This document shows, piece by piece, positions 5,932 to 9,765 of a DNA stretch of 9,765 bases. A model generated the notes under the pieces. The model had not been told where the DNA came from. It saw only the letters and a list, made by a program, of their open reading frames with translations, and did not search any database. Position 1 is the first letter of the stretch, and each line of letters opens with the position of its first letter. Source of the stretch: an uncultured Myxococcales bacterium (lineage in GTDB: Bacteria; Myxococcota_A; Bradymonadia; UBA7976; UBA1532); assembly GCA_937896275.1 (NCBI GenBank), contig CALBMW010000733.1:1-9765 (forward strand), in the 5' to 3' direction. The position numbers were made by a program, and so were the translations under genes.

Positions 5932-7497
5932 TCAGCTCACGGTCTCGACGTGGCCCCCACGCCGGGGATCGCCCGCGCCGCCGAAGTCGCCGTGCAGGTG
6001 CGTCGCGGTGTGCACGCCGCCGAAGTACATGTTGCGCTCTGCGAAGGCCGCGGCCCCCGGCAGGCCGCTGAGCAGGGCGCGCGCGTCCGGGGCGAGATCG
6101 GCCAGCTCGAAGCACACGCGGCCACCCTCGGCATGGACGCGGGGCGCGCGGACGGCATCGCGGGCCTCGACGCCGTGGCTCAGCAGGTGGCTCAGGGTGG
6201 CCAGGATCGCGTTGCGCAGGCGGTTGCTGCCGCCGCTGCCGAGGGCCAGCGTCTCCCCCCGCGGTCCGAGGCCGAGGGTCGGCGCCATCATCGTCCCCAT
6301 GGCCATGCCGGGCGGATCGACGTGGAAGCCGCGCGGATTGATGTCCTCCTCGCCCAGCAGGTTGTTGACCTGAATCCCGGTGCCCGGCAGTACGTGGCCG
6401 CAGCCCTCGCCGTTGGTGAGGGTGACGGCCACCGCGCCGCCGTGCTCGTCGAGGGCGCTGATGTGGGTGGTGGAGCCGAGCGGGTGGTCGGGGTGGGCGA
6501 CGGGGGCCGACGCCGCCAGGGCCGCGACGCGCTCGTCGGCCAGCAACGCCTCGACGAAGCCGGGCTCGCGGACGTCGAGATCGAAGGAGGGCCCGCGCAC
6601 GCCGAGGAGGATGTGCTGTACGCGGACGAGCGCCGCATAGTGCCCCGCTGAGCCGAAGGGGTGGCGATCGACGTCGGCCAGCAGGCGCAGTCCCAGGGCC
6701 ACCAACGCTCCGCCGCTCGAGGGGGCGGGCATGGTGGCCAGGCGCCAGCCGCGATGCGCCACCTCGACGGGGCGGCGCTGCGGGACCTCGAGCCGCCCAA
6801 CGTCGGCGGCGGTGATCAAGCCGCCCGCGGACGGGCCGAAGTGGGCGACGAGCTCGGCGTAGAGATCGAACACCCGCGCGGGCCGCGCCGCCACGTCGGC
6901 GAGCACGCCCGCCATTTGCGGGTTGTCGAGCCGCGACCCGGCGGCGGCCAGCTGCCCGGACGCGTCGCTCACGAGGGCCCAGCAGGCTGGGCTCCAGCGA
7001 TGGATCGGCTCGAGCAGGCGGAAGACGAAGGCGACGCCGGCGCCCAGCGTGTAGCCACCGCGGCCCAGCTCGACCGCGGGCGCGACGACCACGTCGAGCG
7101 GCAACGCCCCGAATCGGCGGTGGGCCTCGAGCAGGCCGGGCAGGGCCAGCGGCACCGCGGCGGCGGCGCGCCCCACGTGAAAGACTTGCGTTGCCGCGCC
7201 GAAGTCGACCTCGACGTGTGCGAAGTCGAGGTGCGCGGGCCTCTGGCCACCGAGGCCGGGCACGCGCGCGAAGAAGTCCAGCGCGACGGGGTCACCGTGA
7301 TCGGCGCGGGCCACCATCACGCCGCCGCCGAGCGGACCCGCCAGCGGCAGCTCGCAGACGAAGGCCGCGCACGCGGCCGCGACCGCGGCGTCCACCGCGT
7401 TGCCGCCCTGCTCGAGTGCGAAGGCGCCCGCGCGCGCCGTCTGTCGATCACCGGCAGCCACCACCCCCCGGGTGCGGCGCCGCGTCCCTTCGATCAT
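5932..7497 (-). CDS. Gamma-glutamyltransferase-family N-terminal nucleophile hydrolase (521 aa)
   Basis: A Ntn-hydrolase of the gamma-glutamyltranspeptidase/cephalosporin acylase family, made as a precursor that cleaves itself into two subunits. Visible family marks are EQGGNAVDAAVA at 29-40, PLGGGVMV at 55-62, PAPSSGGALV at 257-266, the cleavage site and nucleophile in GSTTHISALD (341-350, Thr343 the expected new N-terminus), GTGIQVNNL at 372-380, and the oxyanion-type LGSGGSNRLRNA at 419-430. It is shorter than typical GGTs (about 560-600) and has no signal peptide, so it should be cytoplasmic, unlike periplasmic E. coli GGT. In the segment where E. coli GGT has its glutamate-carboxylate-binding arginine (DFREMAP), this protein reads DFFARVP, so gamma-glutamyl specificity is doubtful; amidase or acylase activity on another substrate is possible. 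The start ATG lacks a Shine-Dalgarno but has a TATAGA box 6 bases upstream. The receiver-kinase gene lies 171 bases upstream on the same strand. Confidence 0.88.
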   Translation of the reverse strand: MIEGTRRRTRGVVAAGDRQTARAGAFALEQGGNAVDAAVAAACAAFVCELPLAGPLGGGVMVARADHGDPVALDFFARVPGLGGQRPAHLDFAHVEVDFGAATQVFHVGRAAAAVPLALPGLLEAHRRFGALPLDVVVAPAVELGRGGYTLGAGVAFVFRLLEPIHRWSPACWALVSDASGQLAAAGSRLDNPQMAGVLADVAARPARVFDLYAELVAHFGPSAGGLITAADVGRLEVPQRRPVEVAHRGWRLATMPAPSSGGALVALGLRLLADVDRHPFGSAGHYAALVRVQHILLGVRGPSFDLDVREPGFVEALLADERVAALAASAPVAHPDHPLGSTTHISALDEHGGAVAVTLTNGEGCGHVLPGTGIQVNNLLGEEDINPRGFHVDPPGMAMGTMMAPTLGLGPRGETLALGSGGSNRLRNAILATLSHLLSHGVEARDAVRAPRVHAEGGRVCFELADLAPDARALLSGLPGAAAFAERNMYFGGVHTATHLHGDFGGAGDPRRGGHVETVS

Positions 7498-7533
7498 GGG
7501 GCGTCTATAGCGCGCTCCGCGCCGGGGAGCCAG
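7498..7533 (-). promoter_or_regulatory. Putative leaderless promoter of the GGT-like gene
   Basis: On the minus strand TATAGA (7509-7504) lies 6 bases before ATG 7497, placing the predicted transcription start at the start codon. The -35 region is poor: CTGGCT (7533-7528) at 18 bases has three of six matches. There is no Shine-Dalgarno. The AT-rich TATAGA stands out sharply in very GC-rich DNA. Confidence 0.5.
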
Positions 7534-7601
7534 GGCACGGCGCGCGCGCGGAGACGGGCGGACGCCTGGGGACGCCTCGACGCACCGCCCTTCGCCGAGA
7601 G

Positions 7602-7633
7602 GATCGACGGATTGCTCGAGATGATCGACGGAT
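7602..7633. repeat. 11-bp direct repeat, 21-bp period, upstream of the GGT-like gene
   Basis: GATCGACGGAT occurs at 7602-7612 and again at 7623-7633, identical, with a 10-base spacer. The period of 21 puts both copies on the same helix face. It lies about 70-105 bases upstream of the putative -35 of the GGT-like gene, where an activator might bind. Function is inferred only from position. Confidence 0.4.
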
Positions 7634-7668
7634 GGCCGAGGCGGCGCCGCCGGGAACGGAGCGGCGAC

Positions 7669-8904
7669 TCACGCCGAGGCGTACCGACTGTCGCGGACCG
7701 CGCGGGTGGAGGCCGTCTGGCCGCCGGGGAGCGTCAGCACGAAGCGAGCGCCGACGCCCGCCGGATGCTCGCCGAGCTCGAGGGTGCCGCCCTCGGCCTC
7801 CGCGAGTCGCCGGGCCACGTAGAGGCCCAGGCCCCGACCCTCGTCGGCGCGGCTGCTGACCCGCAGGTCGAAGATGCGGTCACGCAGCTCCGCGGGCACG
7901 CCGGGGCCCGTGTCGTCCACCATCACCTCGACCTGCCCGCCACTCGCCACGCGCGCGCCGACCCTGACCTCGGCGACGGCCCTGCGCGGCCCGCCCGTCG
8001 CGGCCGACCCCCGCTCGTCGCCCGACGCGTCATGGTCGCCGGCCTCGCAGGCGTTGCGGACCAGGTTCATCAGGATGCGCACCACGTTCACGCGATCGGC
8101 CCTCACGTTCAGGTCTCGCGGGCAGTGCATCTCGATGCGCGCCGCGCGCTGGTCCCGCGACACCAACTCGGTCACCAGGCGGGCCACGTCGATGATCGGG
8201 GTGTTGGGCGCCTCGGCCCGGGCGCTGGGCGCGACGTAGCGCCCGCGCTGGTGGATCTCGACGAGGTGACCCACCGCCTCGTCGAGCATGTCGACCTCCT
8301 CGAGCAGGGCGCGGACCGCCTGCCCATCGCCCACATGGGCCAGCGCCTGCGCGCGCCTGCGCACCAGCTCGAGGCCCGCCGACAGGGGCACCGTCATGTT
8401 CGAGAGATCGTGCAGGATGAGGGCGCGCGTCTGAGCCAGGGCCCCGTCACGCTCGCGCTCCAGCATCGCCCGGCGCAAGGTGCGCACCGTGTGATCGAGG
8501 TGCGCCCGCACCACCAGATCGGTCAGGACGGGCTGGACGTCGGCCCAGTTCCACGGCTTCGTGAAGAATCGGTGGACGCCGCCGCGGTTGATGGCGTCGA
8601 TGGCGGTGCTCTGATCGCCGTGCGCCGTGAGCACCGCGCGCAGCACCGCGGGGTGGCGCTCCCTGACGAGCCCGCACAGCTCGACGCCCGAGATGCCCGG
8701 CATCCGGTGATCGGTCACCACGATGGCGATGTCCTCGCGATCGAGCGCAGCGAGCGCCTCCTCGGCGTTCGCGGCGAGTCGCACGGTGAAGACGCCGCCG
8801 AAGAAGTTCGCGAAGAGCTCGAGGCTGGTCGGATCGTCGTCCACGTACAGCATCGGGTAGTCGCGAAGCTGCTCTACGGTCAGTACGGTCAATGGTTCGT
8901 CCAC
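7669..8904 (-). CDS. Receiver-domain histidine kinase (REC-HK, 411 aa)
   Basis: A phosphorelay protein whose only input domain is a receiver. Residues about 17-135 are a REC domain with the acidic pair Asp22/Asp23 (in MLYVDDDP), phospho-acceptor Asp65 (VVTDHRMPG), Thr93 and Lys116 (TKPWNW). A helical segment follows with a HisKA-like box LILHDLSNM, candidate phospho-His165. The HATPase domain has N-box LMNLVRNACEAG (Asn280, Asn284), a low-complexity insert rich in Asp, Gly and Ala, G1 DDTGPGV (from Asp331) and G2 GRGLGLYVARR. There is no membrane segment, PAS or DNA-binding domain. The GTG at 8904 is chosen because GGGGGG lies 5 bases before it and REC begins soon after. The ATG at 8994 would add 30 residues with non-coding-like third positions and no ribosome binding site. 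It is presumably phosphorylated at Asp65 by another kinase and passes on or modulates the signal; partners are not in the window. Confidence 0.87.
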   Translation of the reverse strand: MDEPLTVLTVEQLRDYPMLYVDDDPTSLELFANFFGGVFTVRLAANAEEALAALDREDIAIVVTDHRMPGISGVELCGLVRERHPAVLRAVLTAHGDQSTAIDAINRGGVHRFFTKPWNWADVQPVLTDLVVRAHLDHTVRTLRRAMLERERDGALAQTRALILHDLSNMTVPLSAGLELVRRRAQALAHVGDGQAVRALLEEVDMLDEAVGHLVEIHQRGRYVAPSARAEAPNTPIIDVARLVTELVSRDQRAARIEMHCPRDLNVRADRVNVVRILMNLVRNACEAGDHDASGDERGSAATGGPRRAVAEVRVGARVASGGQVEVMVDDTGPGVPAELRDRIFDLRVSSRADEGRGLGLYVARRLAEAEGGTLELGEHPAGVGARFVLTLPGGQTASTRAVRDSRYASA

Positions 8905-9089
8905 CGAAGCCCCCCCGGCCAGAAGCGCGACGCGACCGCCACGCCTCACAAGGCTTACATCGGGATTCGGTTCGCGCAAGAAAACGACACCCATTTTGCT
9001 GAGTGTTCGATCATGCCAGGCGGCTGACTCGCATCATAACCGCAAACACGATAACCGTTGCATATTCGCCATGTTGGCGCAGCCACAGG
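8905..9089. other. Intergenic region between hydrolase-fold and receiver-kinase genes
   Basis: This 185-base stretch dips in GC between about 8970 and 9066. It contains a directly repeated ATAACCG (9036-9042 and 9051-9057, 15-base period) overlapping the candidate -10 box, and a perfect 5-bp inverted repeat CGCCA-TGT-TGGCG (9067-9079) 10 bases downstream of the hydrolase-fold stop. The first is a candidate regulator site; the second is a candidate operator or weak terminator without a T-run. Confidence 0.45.
9033..9038 (-). promoter_or_regulatory. Candidate -10 box for the receiver-kinase gene
   Basis: TATGAT on the minus strand matches the sigma-70 -10 consensus at five of six positions and sits in the least GC-rich patch of the window. 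No good -35 is found at 16-18 bases. If used, transcription would begin near 9026 and give a leader of about 120 bases before GTG 8904. Confidence 0.35.
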
Positions 9090-9765
9090 TCATCCGACGT
9101 GCGCGGAGAGCCAAGCCTCGATGCGCGGATCGATCTCGCTGCGCGCCCTCGGATGAAGCACCAGATCCAGGTCGCCAAAGTGCCGCGAGGCGCCGTCGAC
9201 CGGCGACACCAGCCAGCGTTCCAGGCCGACCGGTCGCAGGCCGAAGGCAGCGGGATCGCAAACCCAGGGGGGATGCAGCCCGTCGGTGGGGCTCACGAGG
9301 CACAGGGTGGGCCGCGGCGCGGCAGCGCGGAGGGCGTCGAGCGCCGCGTCGGGCACCGGGGCGCGGGCCTCACCGGCGCGATCTCGCCAGTCGATCAACG
9401 CGTCGAGCGGGGCGAGGCCGGACGTGACGAACGCGTGCCGCACGGGGGGCGGCAGGTCGCGGCTGAGCAGGCGACCGGCCCAGTCAGCGTCGAGATCTGC
9501 CCAGGTGCGCGGCCGACGGGCCCACAACGCCCGCACGGCGCGGGCCTCGGCGCCAAAGGCGAGGGGGGCCGAGATGAGCACGACGCCCGCCAGCGCCGGG
9601 CCCAGGGCCGCGGCGCGCAGCAGTGCGGTGCCGCCGAGGCCGTGACCGAGCGCGAAGCGGGGGCCGGCGTGGCCTTCGGCGGCGAGGTCGCGCAAGGCCG
9701 ACGCGACCTGGGCGGCGCGGGCCTCGAGGCCCCCCCGGGGGGTGAACGCGCGGACCGCGAAGCCA
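9090..9765 (-). CDS. Alpha/beta-hydrolase-fold protein with altered triad, 5'-truncated
   Basis: The frame stays open to the right edge of the window, so the N-terminus is missing; the TTG at 9695 is internal. The 224 visible residues start with strand-like GFAVRAFTPRGG, continue through RFALGHGLGGTALL (nucleophile elbow), GVVLISAPLAFG, a helical cap, LCLVSPTDGLHPP (acid strand), and end in HFGDLDLVLHPRARSEIDP and a final IEAWL helix. This order is that of the serine-hydrolase fold. However, the elbow reads GHGLGG instead of the usual GHSxGG, with Gly (codon 9641-9639) in the nucleophile place. The C-terminal segment, which in relatives reads like 'YGHLDL' with the catalytic His, has Asp (9173-9171). 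A candidate acid (Asp in SPTDG) remains. It may be a non-catalytic member of the fold. The gene lies upstream of the receiver-kinase on the same strand, 185 bases apart. Confidence 0.75.
   Translation of the reverse strand, partial: GFAVRAFTPRGGLEARAAQVASALRDLAAEGHAGPRFALGHGLGGTALLRAAALGPALAGVVLISAPLAFGAEARAVRALWARRPRTWADLDADWAGRLLSRDLPPPVRHAFVTSGLAPLDALIDWRDRAGEARAPVPDAALDALRAAAPRPTLCLVSPTDGLHPPWVCDPAAFGLRPVGLERWLVSPVDGASRHFGDLDLVLHPRARSEIDPRIEAWLSAHVG

Noticed and set aside
8905..8994. 30-residue N-terminal extension of the receiver-kinase from ATG 8994
   Set aside because: About a third of its codons end in A or T, unlike coding DNA here. No ribosome binding site precedes it, and receiver domains normally begin close to the protein start, as they do from 8904.
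3112..9027. Three very long plus-strand open frames (3112-4815, 4822-6651, 6661-9027) lying opposite the TPR, kinase and GGT-like genes
   Set aside because: They are antisense mirrors of genes with clear domains. Their translations are rich in Gly, Arg, His and Val with no fold or motif. In GC-rich DNA the frame opposite a gene loses stop codons automatically. They cross real gene boundaries.
1..9765. Defence island, CRISPR array, prophage, integron or insertion sequence
   Set aside because: No spaced repeat array, transposase, integrase, nuclease, restriction or reverse-transcriptase gene was found, and gene composition is uniform except for the short dip near 8970-9066.

Overview
The DNA is very GC-rich (roughly 70%, with G or C in most third codon positions). 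It carries short genes on both strands, cytoplasmic PAS and receiver-type histidine kinases, an acidic TPR protein, and promoters that abut start codons. This suits a chromosome of a myxobacterium-like member of the Myxococcota/Deltaproteobacteria. That placement is an inference from style and gene content; no marker gene is present. I see no tRNA, rRNA, CRISPR array, insertion sequence, phage gene or plasmid function, and the window reads as ordinary chromosome.

Layout, left to right. Bases 1-1019 (+) hold the 3' part of a DUF4139 (MuiA-like) protein. A periplasmic single-domain rhodanese faces it (1041-1505, -). A 404-base stretch follows with an 11-bp inverted repeat and a doubtful small ORF that stops inside the ribosome binding site of a MazG-type pyrophosphohydrolase (1910-2254, +). 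Next is an SSAT-like GNAT acetyltransferase (2337-2852, +), whose 3' end overlaps by 29 bases the 3' end of a TPR protein (2824-4107, -). The TPR gene lies 48 bases behind a double-PAS histidine kinase (4156-5667, -), probably in one operon. Further along the minus strand are a gamma-glutamyltransferase-family protein (5932-7497), a receiver-histidine kinase without sensor or output domain (7669-8904), and the 3' part of an alpha/beta-hydrolase-fold protein whose expected nucleophile and catalytic histidine are replaced (9090 to the window edge).

How the genes work together. Two signalling proteins sit close together. The PAS kinase has no receiver or DNA-binding partner in the window and probably drives the downstream TPR gene transcriptionally, or uses it as a partner. 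The receiver-kinase probably relays phosphate from another kinase. The GGT-like gene next to it seems to have its own promoter. The left half is a set of small housekeeping-type enzymes (nucleotide clean-up, polyamine-like acetylation, sulfur transfer) with no obvious shared pathway.

The most distinctive sequence-level observation is regulatory. Three genes (GNAT, PAS kinase, GGT-like) lack a Shine-Dalgarno sequence and instead have a -10-like hexamer 6-7 bases before the start codon, two of them with a fair -35 at 17 bp, which predicts leaderless mRNAs. The rhodanese, MazG and TPR genes have ordinary Shine-Dalgarno sites. I did not find a convincing new multi-gene system. The best leads are the degenerate alpha/beta hydrolase, the GGT-like protein lacking the usual glutamate-binding arginine, and the repeats in the control regions.
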